Origin: Euclidia mi | Lineage: Eukaryota > Arthropoda > Insecta > Lepidoptera > Erebidae | DNA: 64,000 bases | NCBI GenBank assembly: GCA_944739405.2 | Contig: OX123185.2 | Span: forward strand, 3,345,840 to 3,409,839 | Direction of reading: 5' to 3' | Part shown: positions 1 through 10,785 of the stretch, one piece after another | Layout of the letters: each line of letters starts with the position of its first letter | Position numbering within the stretch: the first letter of the stretch is position 1 | Translations under genes and position numbers: made by a program | The notes under the pieces: model-generated | Told to the model about the DNA's origin: nothing | The model's database searches: none | Seen by the model: only the letters and a program-made list of their open reading frames with translations

Positions 1-322
1 TATACAATACAACGATAATACTCAATAACGTACATTTCAGTAACGTTTGTACGACGCTTTGGCGTTTACCCCGAACTACTTGCATTCTGCATCCAGAGAG
101 AGGATCCTCTGACACAGCATGGCTATGGAAGTTGCCAAGAATTTGTATATACCTATAGATATTGTGTACGAAACTTTTAACACCGTGGTTTAGAATCTCC
201 ATGTCTTCGTAGTTCAGTCTCAGAACGAGAAAAAGTTATAGTGAAAAGTAGTGAACCTTTACTAAAGCACAGATTACTAAATAGTTACTTCGTAACTAAA
301 GCTTTAAATTTAGCTGTAGTAT

Positions 323-1218
323 GAGCCTGTCTTATATGTAATGGTAACACATTCCATAGGCGAACAGCGGTAACACAGAAGGATTTGTCATACAATGCTG
401 TGGAATGTAGGTACCGGCAATTTTAGTTTCAAATTTTCTGATGACCTTAAATAACGGTTGTGCGTGTCATGAAGGAACTCGAATCGTCCTTTAAGATAGG
501 CAAGTATCGAGGGTTAAACAAAATATTGTACAGCAAATAAAGAATATGAGCATTCCGGCGATGTCGTATAGGTAACCACTTGAGCTGTGCTCGAAATTGT
601 GAAACAAGATCATACTTGCGTAGTCCAAATATGAATCGTATACAGAGATTTTGAAGGCGCTCAAGTTTATCTAGTTGGTTTTCGGTGAGATCTGAATAGC
701 TGACATTTGCAATTTTGGTGGCAGTAGGAAGAAAATTCTTAAGCTTTCTCAGGGAACCTGCCGAAGTAAGTAACTTTCTACTCACTTCTTGGATCTGCGA
801 TCACCAATTGAGATTAGAGTCCATAATGAGACCCAAGTTCTTAACTTTGTCTGGTATGGGAATAACGGTGCCATCAAAGGTGACGCGAGGGAGCCGAGAC
901 CAATCAAGTTTTGATTTCATTCTTGAAGTACCAAAAACAATGGCCTGAGTTTTTGAGGGATTAACTTTTAGTCCAAATGATTTGCCCCAGCTGCTAATCA
1001 TTGCCAAATCACTATTAATGGTACTTAAAGAAAGTGACATATTTGCTATTTTGTGACGACTGCATATAAATTTGAGGATCATCTGCATAAAGGTGATAGG
1101 AACTGCGAAGATCATTTGATATATAATTTATGAAAATTGCGAAGAATAAAGGAGATAGCACGCCACCCAGGGGCACACTAACAGTAGTGTTACATCAAGA
1201 AGAAAGTGAGTTCTCAAT
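323..1218 (-). mobile_element. LINE fragment, copy 1 (RT C-terminal region)
   Basis: A minus-strand remnant of the same LINE family as 11560-14657 and 27934-32500. Translation gives the end of the reverse transcriptase and the C-terminal region (KLERLQNLCIRFIFGLRKYD; the LRSS-equivalent region is degraded). Similarity to copy 3 begins near 323 and stops at 1218 within the part of ORF2 just upstream of the VPQGG region, so it is 5'-truncated. The usual 3' UTR end is not recognisable between 226 and 322. Frames are broken by several indels, so it is dead. The matching position in the duplicated segment (about 6797) lacks it. Confidence 0.8.
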
Positions 1219-1639
1219 GCGTTTACCTCATTGCGTTATAAATAAAGTCAGTATAATACAATTATAGCACCCAAGTAGCAAGTAATCTTAAAAACAAACA
1301 CTTTGCTACCATAAGCTTAAAGTAAAATATAAAAAAATTGTATAACAATAAGAAGCAGGAGCGGGGTCTTAAAGCTCGACAATTTTCTCCTGCACACAAA
1401 TAAGCCACAAAATAGTACGGACTCACAACGACCACCACGAAAATACCTTTACTTCTTCAATGTATACTAAATAATCTTCACCTTTTATATATTCTCTTTT
1501 TGGGTTGTCAATCCCTCTAATAGCTGATAGAACCAGCATAGATAAGTAAGCGGCAACCATTACACATAATAAGTATACATGGTCATATTCTCTAGATATT
1601 TTGGAAATAAACTCTGTTTGGCACTGGTTTCCTTTCACT

Positions 1640-2396
1640 GTAATCCTTACTCCACCACACTGACCAAGTGCAGGTTGGCAGACTTCACATGATATTGTGA
1701 CAGTTGATTGAATCAGGCGTTACTTGGCGGAACTCTATTGTACCTAATGGAAGGAAAGAGGAACCCACCACGCACCCTCAGATTGCCCACCCCAACTTTT
1801 GCAATAGAAAAATGTTGACAATACCGTACTCCTCTAAAGACAAAGGATAAGGGATACATGGAATAATGTAGAAATGGGTTACAGGAAAATACCTGACGTG
1901 CAGTATCACCCTCTATGCACCGACTATGCTTCGATACGTGTTTCACCTCTCCACGAGGCATCCTCAGGACTAATGGGCAACGACTGAGCCCAGTACTGGG
2001 CAACGACTGAGCCTAAAGCGGGATACTGCACGTCAGGTATTTTTCTGGAACCCATTTCCGCATTATTCCATGTATCCCTTATCCTTTGTCTTTAGAGGAG
2101 CTCGGTATTGTCAATCTTTTTCTGTTGCAATAGTTGGGGTGGGCAATCCGAGGGTGCGTGGTGGGTTCCTCTTTCCTTCCATTAGGGACTTCGCATGACT
2201 TTTGAAAACATTATGGAGAACCCACCGACACGCAAGTTTCCTCACAATATTTTCCTTTAGCATTCAGCAAGCGATACTTATCAATCAAATTGAATACGCA
2301 TATCTTTGAAAAACCAATAGTGCGCACCGTGAGTTAGATCCCGATACCTTCTCCATGTCATTCTGTCGGTATATCCACTAGGCTATCACTGTGGCG
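1640..2396 (-). mobile_element. tRNA-headed SINE (family C), interrupted
   Basis: Read on the minus strand it starts with a tRNA-like head (gatagcctagtgga as box A) near 2390 and continues through the cgcttgctgaatgctaaagg and ttgtgaggaaac landmarks to tctgccaacctgcacttggt near 1690. These landmarks recur in the copies at 24393-24640, 49440-49625 and 62880-63170. The body is split by the insertion at 1693-2186. Confidence 0.7.
1693..2186. mobile_element. Fold-back insertion with 165-bp arms and 12-bp target duplication
   Basis: The bases 1743-1911 are repeated in inverted orientation at about 2020-2186, starting cctaatggaagg and ending ccttccattagg, separated by about 108 bp that contain a tandem gggcaacgactgagcc (1975 and 1999). 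The sequence gacttcacatga at 1681-1692 recurs as gacttcgcatga at 2187-2198, which looks like a 12-bp target duplication with one change, so the inserted unit probably includes 50 extra bases (1693-1742) left of the fold-back. No coding frame is visible. The transcript would form a very long hairpin. Confidence 0.75.
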
Positions 2397-2403
2397 TACG
2401 TAA

Positions 2404-2610
2404 TCTTAATATATAAAATCCTTGCGTTACTGACTGACCGACAGACACGCTACAGTCGAAACTATTGGGCGCAGGAAGCTGAAATTTGGCATGTATGTTC
2501 CTTGGGGACCGTAGAGGTGCACTAAGAAGGGATTTCCCGAAATTCCCACGGGATCGGGCAAAACGGGTAAAATAAAATAAAATGCGGGCGTAGCTGCGGG
2601 CGTCCTCTAG
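2404..2610 (+). mobile_element. Non-autonomous Helitron, copy 1
   Basis: It begins TCTTAATATATAAAATCC after an A (2403) and ends GTCCTCTAG before a T (2611). These are the TC and CTAG termini and the A|T insertion site of Helitrons, with a short GC-rich hairpin (gcgggcgtagctgc) upstream of the 3' end. Two further copies lie at 38318-38524 and 58250-58459. The duplicated segment at 7722-7740 reads cgtacgtaatataatt, the exact unoccupied A|T site, with no target duplication. It has no RepHel coding capacity. Confidence 0.9.
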
Positions 2611-3116
2611 TATAATTATAATGATACAAATGAGATAATTTCCGTAGGTCCATGTGAGTCCCACTCTACGTAAGCACACAATTATAATTTCGTATTCGGG
2701 ACGCCGTAACGCAATAATTTAAGCTTACGAATACAATTTGTACGTCAGGGGGAGCGAATGAACGAGTGAACGAATGAAGTGAGCGAAGTGAATAATTTTG
2801 TGTACGAGTACTGTGTTGAAGGGTTTTGTTGTACAGCCTGTCACCTGTGCCAAAGTAAATTACATTTTTAGAGCGCAAATGTAATTATTTAGAGTGAGAT
2901 TTATGCTATTGTCGTTTCTGTTTTCTAATTATTCAAGTTAATTTAAAATATGTGTTAAGTACAGTCACACAGGTGGAAAATAATTTTAATTATACGACGG
3001 CTTTGTTCTGCACTGTGCTTAATTTTAAGAATCCTGTCTCATGAAACAATCCAAAATAATGTTCTAAATGCGAAAGTCTGTCAGTCTGTGTTACGCTACT
3101 ACTGTCATCTTTTTAT

Positions 3117-3340
3117 TTTATTTATAGTCTCACGCCTGTGTCCCCGGAGGGGTAGGCAGAGGTGTAATATTACACCCACATTTCGCCATGATTTTTAGGT
3201 GCCACGTAAAAGGGGGCGAGCCTTTTGCCGTACCGGGCACATTACCAGACTCCGTGCTACTACTGAGAATTTCCTAACGGAAAACCCCTATAACACTGTG
3301 CCCGACCCGAGAATCGAACGCGAGACCTCCTCACTAAAAT
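3117..3340 (-). mobile_element. SINE family A, head-deleted
   Basis: On the minus strand it shows the body landmarks of SINE family A/B (ggttcg-like box B, taacactg, gcacggagtctggtaatgtg, cggcaataggctcgcc, ctctgcctacccct, tataggcgtgagacta). It occupies the same place as the SINE at 8240-8497 in the duplicated segment, so it predates the duplication; about 75 bp at the tRNA-like head is deleted here. Confidence 0.8.
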
Positions 3341-3896
3341 CCGTCTGAACTATACTTTAAAACTATCAAACGATCTTCGATGTTTATTTCTAGCTCGCAT
3401 TAGCTCTCGGGATATTACGTTACTCCAATTATTAGGAACCTGCTTTGAATACATCATCGATCCCGTTTTGGCCTTCACTTACAAAAGGCAGCTTTTCTAA
3501 GTTAAGGCAAAGACAGGATGTTACTGTATGAATGTTTTTTTACTGGGTCCACATACTAAAATTAATATAAAAACCGTGAAAGGAATGTTGCAGCGTATAA
3601 GCTACTTAATTAATAACGTATAATTAGTACTCAAACACGCTGGCAGTACATAATTATGAACAACATAATGCACTTAAATTATAATTAATTATTTTCATTT
3701 AAGTGCAGTATGCTAATTATTTTTATTAAAGTTCATTATGCTCGCAGTCAAATGATATAACTTAGGAATATGTTATTTGATGTTTTCCCTGGTCGTAGTG
3801 AGTACAAGGCAACATTTCTTAAAACTTCAGTACTCTAACTTTTTAGAGAAGCCAATTTTAACAGAAAAACTATTTCTCAAGAACAGGTAAGTAGTG

Positions 3897-4100
3897 GGGA
3901 GGCAGCGATAGCCTTGTGGAGATACCTGCAGACTGCCATACAAAGAGAATCGGGTTCGAATCCACGTTGCGTACGACTGACCTTTCGGAGTTATGTTCGT
4001 ATTGAATTGTTAGATATCAGTTGCCCCGTGCCTTGGAGAGCACGTTAAGCCGTCGGACCCGGCTGTCATGAAGAACTTTGACAGCAGGGATTCAGTGTAT
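3897..4100 (+). mobile_element. tRNA-headed SINE, family C-like
   Basis: The head gcgatagccttgtggagata plus the box B-like gggttcgaatccacg give an RNA polymerase III promoter layout. The body contains ctgacctttcggagttatg and ends with gcacgttaagccgtcggacc and ccggctgtc. A second copy with the same 3' end is at 8682-8875. Confidence 0.7.
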
Positions 4101-4136
4101 AGTAAATGAGCCTTTTGGTGATCCTCAAAGTAAATT

Positions 4137-4392
4137 ACTGCCTCGTTGGCCTCGCGGCATAAATGTGCATGTGGGATCGGGTCTCGAGTTCGATCCCAGG
4201 GTCGGGCAAAGTGTTACTGGGTTTTTCCGTTAGGAAATTCACAGCAGCAGCACGGAGTCTGGTAATATGCCCGGTACGGCAATAGGCTCGCCACCTATTA
4301 CGTGGGACTAAAATAAATCTGGCGAAAAGTGGGTATAGCAATGTACCTCTGCCTACCCCTTCGGGGATATATGTGTGAGACTATGTATGTGT
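4137..4392 (+). mobile_element. SINE family A, full length
   Basis: Starts ctgcctcgttggcctcgcgg, a tRNA-like head, followed by box B gagttcgatccc, the shared body (gtgttactgggttttt; acggagtctggtaatatgcc; ggcaataggctcgcc; ctctgcctaccccttcgggg) and a short gtatgt tail. It produces spurious open frames on the opposite strand. Confidence 0.85.
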
Positions 4393-4796
4393 GAAAGTAA
4401 ATTATTGCTCCGACTTTGGGCGTTACTTTGTGTCCGTTGATTGAATGTTCACAAAGTCTCCCGCGACACAGGTTTTACTCATATTGCGGGAGTAGTCCTT
4501 TGAAAGAAAATAAAAAATAAAAAAAACATATTTGTAGATTTTTTACGTACCAGTCGTGAACTGGTTTCATCCGTACCAAATCTGATTTAAGCATGTCCGC
4601 TTGGAACACGTTTTTATGCAGCTAAAATTTTTAATGGAAGTTTGCCAAATCTGTTGACGCATATGACTAGTTTTCCGACTCTTCGCGTCGTAATGTCATG
4701 CAGTCATGCTTTATGTCTTGTGTAATATACTACTATCAAATAAAGAGAATATTATTATATCAGGCTTAAGGATCAGAGGAAGTTTAACACTACAAA

Positions 4797-5275
4797 ATGT
4801 TTGCCGTATTATACATATTTTACCAATATGACCCCAAGCTTTGCTATGTTCTTCTTCTTCTTAGCGTATCGCTGGCAAACACTTATATTTTTGAGGCCCA
4901 GAAACTAGCAAAGCTGACTGTATGGTCAAAGGCAGTCATAAGTTACTCCTGCGTGCAAGTTTTCGGGCACGATGTAAGATGGGACATCGATTGTCTTGCT
5001 CCGCACGAACAAGCCAAATCGGTACCGTCCGAGAGTCCCCGTCTGAACATGTTTTCGATGCATCTGGGTTCGGAGTCTATTCAAAGACTTCCAGACAGAC
5101 CATGGCAAGCCATGCCCAGGTGGAGGACTCTCGGCAGGTGACACGAAAGGAAATGGTAGGAGGGTCTTTTCGCGCCATAGGTCACACCTCGCCTTTGATG
5201 GCTCCTGGGTCAGAGGATTTGACAAAACTGCGGCGGCTCTTCAGTCTTGTCTGCACTGTGGATGTGACCATGTAA
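4797..5275 (+). other. Unrecognised GC-balanced patch with overlapping open frames
   Basis: Two overlapping plus-strand frames of 114 and 117 codons (4797-5141 and 4922-5275) and a 99-codon minus frame share a patch whose GC content stands above the surrounding DNA. I recognise no domain or motif in any frame. The first frame opens with a hydrophobic stretch of about 25 residues. There is no evidence which frame, if any, is used; a degraded transposon fragment is the likeliest explanation. Confidence 0.25.
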
Positions 5276-5619
5276 TGGTTTGCTATGTTTACATATGAGT
5301 TAGACTTTGACTGTGGCTTTGCCCGCGTAAGAAGTAGCCTATATCACTCCACCTTTTCTATCTTCGCATTTACAACTCATGCCATAACAACGAGCCGTTA
5401 CGACGTGGAAAAGGGAGAAACAAACAAACACACATTCATATTTAGGATATTGGTATGGATTTGTCATTTCGTAGTCAGGTTTTCTTGGATGCTTCTATTA
5501 TAAAATTTATTTGTCGGGATGGATGGATGTAAGAATGTCTGATACCTCCTCTTACACGTAAATACCTACTACTGAATTAACAGATGATTTAACTTTGCTG
5601 TAATTTTTTTCTTTTTTTT

Positions 5620-5890
5620 TAATTCAGGCCTGTATCCCCGAAGGGGTAGGCAGAGGTGTAAATATTATACCCACATTTCGTATTATCATATCATATTCAT
5701 TTTGCCATGAATATTTAGGTACCCACTTAATAGGGGGCGAGCCTATTGCCGTTACCGGGCACATCACCAGACTCCGGGCTGCTACTGAGTATTTGGAAAA
5801 ACCCAGTAACACTTTTGCCCGACCCGGTAATCGAACCCGGAACCTCCGATCAGCAGTCGCATACGCTATCCACTGGAGCACGGAGGCTGT
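5620..5890 (-). mobile_element. SINE family B
   Basis: Minus-strand copy: the head ends at ctccgtgctccagtggatag, followed by box B ggttcgattaccggg, then the shared body to cctgaattaaa. It carries an internal insertion of about 20 bp near 5683-5700 (tattatcatatcatattcat). Confidence 0.85.
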
Positions 5891-6118
5891 AATTACCTTT
5901 TATTATCCCAATATCTGACACCCAGGCGGGCGAACCTACAGACAAAAGCTAGTGTTAAATACCGTATAGCTCCTAAAAGTCGCTTTCCCTACGAGCCTGG
6001 CACAGTTTGAGCGATATTCGCGGTTTAAATGGGTATCTCGTTATCCTTATCCGTCGCATAACCACATTAAAGACCATTCTGAAACTACAGACAACGCATA
6101 AAGTAACTTACGGCCATT

Positions 6119-6256
6119 TTCAATATTCGTACTATAGATAGATGTGTAGATTTTAGATTCGTGTTCGACATATTTTGTATGGAGCTTATGTCAAAAACTG
6201 TCAAAAACTAATCTAAAATCTACAGATCTACATATCAATATTTTGAATATTGAATT
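6119..6256. mobile_element. Fold-back MITE
   Basis: Imperfect inverted arms of about 45 bp (caatattcgtactatagat... and its complement ending ttgaatattg), including perfect gtagattttagatt/aatctaaaatctac. No coding frame. The central part contains two ctgtcaaaaacta-type repeats. Confidence 0.6.
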
Positions 6257-6446
6257 GCGTAGTTAGAGAGCGACGCTAGCCCGTCATAACTGAAGTGGAT
6301 TTTGCTATGATCATGTTTCCATATAATTATAGCCTTAGGGTGCATAGGGTTCCCACCAAGAACTAAGGGGCCCAAGCCAACCTCACCTGCAAGTGGTGCA
6401 CCTGCCGATCAACGGACAAGGCTCTGGCATACATAATATCACGATA

Positions 6447-6563
6447 AGCGGCAATAGGCTCGCCACCTATTACGTGGGATCAAAACACTGGCGAAAAGTG
6501 GGCGTTTAATATGCCTCTGCCTACCCCTTCGGGAAAACAGGCGTGAGTGTATGTATGTACGTT
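6447..6563 (+). mobile_element. SINE family A, 3' fragment
   Basis: Only the last 115 bp of the SINE body are present (cggcaataggctcgccacct through ctctgcctaccccttcggg and gcgtgagtgtatg). It lies just upstream of segment copy 2. Confidence 0.75.
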
Positions 6564-7284
6564 TATAAACTTATACAATACAACGATAATAATAACGTAC
6601 ATTTCATTAACGTTTATATGACGCTTTGGCATTTTCCCAGAACTTCTTGCATACTCCATCCAGAGAGAGGATTCTCTGACCAGGCTAGGCGATGCAAGTT
6701 ACCAAGAATTTGTATATACCTATAGAAATTGTGTACGAAACTTTTAACACCGAGATTTAGAAACTGCATGTCTACGTAGTTCAGTCTTTTTCCGTTAGAC
6801 GTCGCCAGTGTTTTATACCTCATTGCGTTATAAAAAAAGTGAGTATAATATAATTATAGCACCCAAGTAGCAGGTAATCTTAAAAAATAAACACTGCTAC
6901 CATATGCTTGAAGTCAAATATAAAAATATGCCTTTAGGCTTTTCAGCCAAGTATACACACAAGTTATTAATATCACTATAATAACTTCATTTTTAAGTCC
7001 CAGCGGTGGTATATTTTCGATAACAATAAGAAGCAGGAGCGGGGTCTTAAAGCTCGACAATTTTCTTCTGCACACAAATAAACCACAACATAGTACGGAC
7101 TCATAACGACCACCGACGAACATACTTCTCCTTAAAAGTAAACCAAATAATCTAAACCTCTTATATATTTAACTTCTGGGTGTTTTAGCCCTCTAATTGC
7201 TCAGAATAATTAAACATAATTATCATGATCATGTACTCTAGGCATTTCAGAAGTAATTTCTACTTGCGACGTGCCTCTTCTCAC

Positions 7285-7722
7285 TATGCACAACCCACAC
7301 TGGTCGAGTGCGGGTAGTGTGGTGCACGTAACGGACTGCCCAAATGATAGTCTCGGGTTCGATCCCCAGGTACCCCGGGTACACACATGACTTTTTTGAA
7401 GTTATGTGTGCATTATAAAATAATTATCGCTCGCTTAATGATGTGTCCAGTAGATGGCAATAGGCTCGCCCCCTATTACATTAGGGACCGAAACATAACT
7501 AGCGAAGTGTGGGTGTGTAATAGAATTCTGCCTACCCCATTCGGGGATAAAAGGCGTGAAGTTATGTTATGTGTTATTTTCCCTCACCACTCAGCAAGCG
7601 ATAATCAACAAATTGATAGGTACGTTCATCACTTTGAAAATACAGTGTTGCACGCTGTGAGTTAGATTCCGATACCTTCTCCATGTCAGACACTCGGTTT
7701 ATCCTCTAGGCTATCGCTGCCG
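7285..7722 (-). mobile_element. SINE family C with a second SINE inserted (7322-7577, plus)
   Basis: The outer SINE is the counterpart of the one at 1640-2396: head at 7578-7722 (minus), 3' end near 7285-7320. The plus-strand insert at 7322-7577 starts like family C (box B gggttcgatccccagg, gaagttatgtgtgcat) but from about 7455 continues as the 3' half of family A (ggcaataggctcgcc, tctgcctacccc, ggcgtgaag), so it is a chimera of two SINE families. Confidence 0.6.
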
Positions 7723-8239
7723 CGTACGTAATATAATTATAATGATACAAATGAAATAATTTCCGTAGGTCCATGTGAGTCCCACTCTCCGTAAGCACAC
7801 AATTATAATTTCGTATTCGGGACGCCGTAACGCAATAATTTAAGCTTACGAATACAATTTGTACGTCAGGGGGAGCGAATGAACGCGTGAACGAATGAAG
7901 TGAGTGAAGTGAATAATTTTGTGTACGAGTACTGTGTTGAAGGGTTTTGTTGTACAGCCTGTCACCGGTGCCAAAGTAAATTACACGTATAGAGCGCAAA
8001 TGTAATTATTTAGAGTGAGATTTATGCTAATGTCGTTTCTGTTTTTTAATTATTCAAGTTAATTTAAAATATGTGTTAATAGTACAGTAACACAGGTGAA
8101 AATTATTTTAATTATACGAAGGCTTTGTTCTGCACTGTGCTTAATTTTAAGAATCCTGTCTCATTAAACAATCCAAAATAATGTTCTAAATGCGAAAGTC
8201 TGTCAGTCTGTGTTACGCTACTACTGGCATCTTTTTTTA

Positions 8240-8497
8240 ATTATAGTCTCACGCCTGTATCTCCGGAGGGATAGGCAGAGGTGTAATATTACACCCACAT
8301 TTCGGCATGAATTTTTAGGTCCCACGTAATAGAGGGCGAGCCTATTGCCGTACCGGGCACATTACCAGACTCCGTGCTGCTACTGAGAATTTCCTAACGG
8401 AAAAACCCAATAACACTTTGCCCGACCCGGGAATCGAACCCGAGACGTCCCAATCCAATGCGCACATTTATGCCGCGAGACCAACGAGGCAGTCTGA
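8240..8497 (-). mobile_element. SINE family A, full length
   Basis: Complete minus-strand copy from the head (ctgcctcgttggtctcgcgg) to tctcacgcctgtatctccgg. It is orthologous in position to 3117-3340. Confidence 0.85.
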
Positions 8498-8681
8498 TAT
8501 CTACTTCATCAAAATCGGTCCTGGGGTTCGGATATAAGTTAGTTGAAGAAGATTTGTAGTTGGCTACTTTTTGCAACTAAAATCAACTCCTAAACGGCTG
8601 AAATAGGGGATGGCAGTTGAATAATTTGCACACTTCCTTTCGTTATCTTTGTAAACAAATATTATACTTTTTTGACATACG

Positions 8682-8875
8682 GGGAGCGATAGCCTATTGG
8701 AGATACCAACAGACTGCCATGCAGAGGGTATCAGGTTTCATCTTTCAATTACTTTTGGGAGTTATGTGCGTATTGAATTATAAATTATCGCTTTCGCCTT
8801 AACTCGGTGAGCACGTTAAGCCGTCGGTCCCGGCTGTTATAAAGATCTTTGACAGTCGATATAGGGAGTGAGTAC
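8682..8875 (+). mobile_element. tRNA-headed SINE, family C-like
   Basis: Head gcgatagcctattggagata, degenerate box B, then ttgggagttatgtgcgtatt and the end gcacgttaagccgtcggtcc. It pairs with 3897-4100. Confidence 0.65.
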
Positions 8876-9254
8876 CTACGAATAAACTGACACTAGTCTA
8901 AACCATGGAATATAGCTATCTCTTTCGGTTGCGGAGGACAGAGAGGCAGTCGTTCTGTGGAAAACCTAATATTCAGTCAAACCCGGTTAGACTAGAAAGC
9001 GGACCCAGGGTTCTAACTGGGATAATGATATGCGGATGATTTTCACATACGGGCGAAAGTGCGGATTAAAGCGAGTAATATTAAAAATAGTTCTATACAG
9101 TTTGACAAAAAATAAATGGAAGCATATCAATCTGTACTAGCGTGTCCAGCCCGTTATCAAAGTAAGTATATCGTTATTTATGTTTCAAAACCATAAAGCC
9201 ATAATTAGTAATACTTACCGGTTAAATATTTTATACATACATACATACATATCG

Positions 9255-9502
9255 ACACGCCTTTTTATCCCCGAAGGGGTAGGCAGAGGTGTATTTCTAC
9301 ACCCACTTTTCGCCAGATATACTTTAGTCCCACGTAATAAGGGGCGAGCCTATTGCCGTACCGGGCACATTTCCAGACACCGTGCTGCTAATGAGAATTT
9401 CGTGACAGAAAAACCCAATAACACTGCCCGACCCAGGAATCGAACCCGGGACCTCCATATCCCACGCGCACATTTATGCCGCGAGACCAACGAGGCAGTC
9501 GT
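9255..9502 (-). mobile_element. SINE family A, full length
   Basis: Minus strand: head actgcctcgttggtctcgcg, box B gggttcgattcctggg, shared body, end ataaaaaggcgtg. It is flanked on the right (9503-9650) by a separate repeat containing agtcgcctcttacgacaccc, whose relatives lie at 59836-59912 and 62500-62590. Confidence 0.85.
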
Positions 9503-9894
9503 ATATGGTTTGATGTCGAGTTTTCCGTCTCTTCGCAAAGATGTATTTGCATCGTGTTATCCCTTAGTCGCCTCTTACGACACCCACGGGAAGATAGGGG
9601 GTGGTGACACTTGTATTCTATGCCGTCAACCACACGGCTATTTTCCCTTATTAATTATTCTTCTCTATTCTTTTTGGACAAAATTTTGTTGAGTTGCTTT
9701 AGTAAGGTATTCGAACATAATTAATTTCCCTCGTTTGTGTTGCAGTAAGTAGCTAACATGAATATGTTCAATGTTTGCCAACTATTTAAGGGTTTTAATA
9801 ATTGTACATACATATGCTCACGCCTTTTTACCATCGGGGTAGGCAGAGACAACGGAATGCCACTTGCTTATAAATAATTGTGCCGCAATAAAAT

Positions 9895-10575
9895 TAAGAC
9901 TCGCCTTTTGGTTTAGTGGTCAATGGCCTTTTTTCTTTGGTGTCGGGTTGGAAAATCCTCATGGAGTCCCTCCGCCCTGGGGGAAAGGCGAAGGGGACTG
10001 TCAGACTCTTACTGACTAAAAACCAACTCGTGCTCCTGATGTAGCCATGTGTCGGAGGGTAGGGTATCACCGAAACATTCCTCGCTACCCCCCGACGGGT
10101 ATTGGCCCGCCAGATGGTCAGGCGGGCCCCAAACAAAACCCCTTTGGTGGCGGATGAAGCTGCCAAAACACCCAGCGGCCGCAGAGGATAGGGAGGACTG
10201 CAACGCAACACCGCATCTCCTCTTCCTCTGCGGCCACACCGCGACGCAACGATGATGCGCCCCCATTTGGTCCCGGGAGATAGGGCCGCGGCAACGCAAC
10301 ACCGACCTGCCTCTCCTCCCGCGACCGCGCCCGACTGTGAGGGACAGCCATAACTGTCCCCCACACCCGCACCTATGGACGCATCCTACGCAGGCTTCAC
10401 CCAAGCCCACGTGGAGTCTACTCCAGGGATCCCTCTTAGCTTCACCGCGGGGTTCCAAGCCACGGTTACTGAGCCCCCCCACCACGACAAGGTGGAGATC
10501 CCACGGGGGGAGTGGTCAATGGCCCTGAATGCTAAGTTGGAGGTCGTGGGTTCGATTCCCATCCAGAATTCGCAA
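9895..10575. repeat. GC-rich repeat with tRNA-like end
   Basis: A strikingly GC-rich island in AT-rich DNA. Minus-strand frames of up to 158 codons cross it but are low-complexity and overlap one another in three frames, so I do not call a gene. The phrase agtggtcaatggcc occurs near both ends (about 9917 and 10510), and the second occurrence continues into a tRNA-like segment with box B gggttcgattccc (10549-10561). It is probably a transposon UTR or SINE/LINE composite; the class is not resolved. Confidence 0.45.
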
Positions 10576-10689
10576 AACATGACATCGTGTCTTTTATTAT
10601 GTTTATTTTATTTTTTTAAACTCCCGCAAGTGACATACATTCTGTGTCGCCGTGTAGTTTACAAAAAATGCATCTAAAAGACACAAAAG

Positions 10690-10785
10690 ACACAAGTTGT
10701 CTCGTGTGAGAATCGAACTCACAGCACCCGGGCGGCGTAGTGTCAAACTGCGCGGCGGCCGCTTCAACCATTACGCAAACTCTAG
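10690..10785 (-). mobile_element. tRNA-derived SINE head
   Basis: Minus strand: gcgtaatggttgaagcggcc (box A-like) and gagttcgattctcaca (box B) with spacing like a tRNA. The 3' side continues as a cacaaaagacaca repeat. It does not fold into a convincing intact tRNA and has a long GC-rich insert, so it is not called a tRNA gene. Confidence 0.5.

Larger units (their letters stand above)
1..3350. repeat. Diverged duplicated segment, copy 1
   Basis: This stretch aligns in order with 6566-8530. Shared landmarks are the opening tatacaatacaacgataata block, the block around agcacccaagtagca, the block aagaagcaggagcgg, the tract after 2611 (500 bp, very similar) and the head-to-tail position of two SINEs. 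Copy 1 has gained a LINE fragment (323-1218), a fold-back insertion (1693-2186) and a Helitron (2404-2610), none of which occurs at the matching place in copy 2. Identity outside insertions looks to be in the 80s to 90s percent by eye. It could be an ancient tandem duplication or two copies of a large unclassified repeat. Confidence 0.75.
6566..8530. repeat. Diverged duplicated segment, copy 2
   Basis: Matches 1-3350 in the same order and orientation. It lacks the LINE fragment, the fold-back insertion and the Helitron of copy 1, and instead carries its own SINE insertion (about 7322-7577). The tract 7732-8230 is the best-preserved match to 2611-3110. Confidence 0.75.

Noticed and set aside
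9894..10485. Minus-strand frames of 156 and 158 codons
   Set aside because: They overlap each other in different frames in a GC-rich repeat where stop codons are rare; no motif is visible.
10549..10561. tRNA genes at SINE heads (also 34338, 44131, 37927)
   Set aside because: Box A and box B are present, but the segments lack a complete cloverleaf and are followed by SINE bodies repeated across the window.
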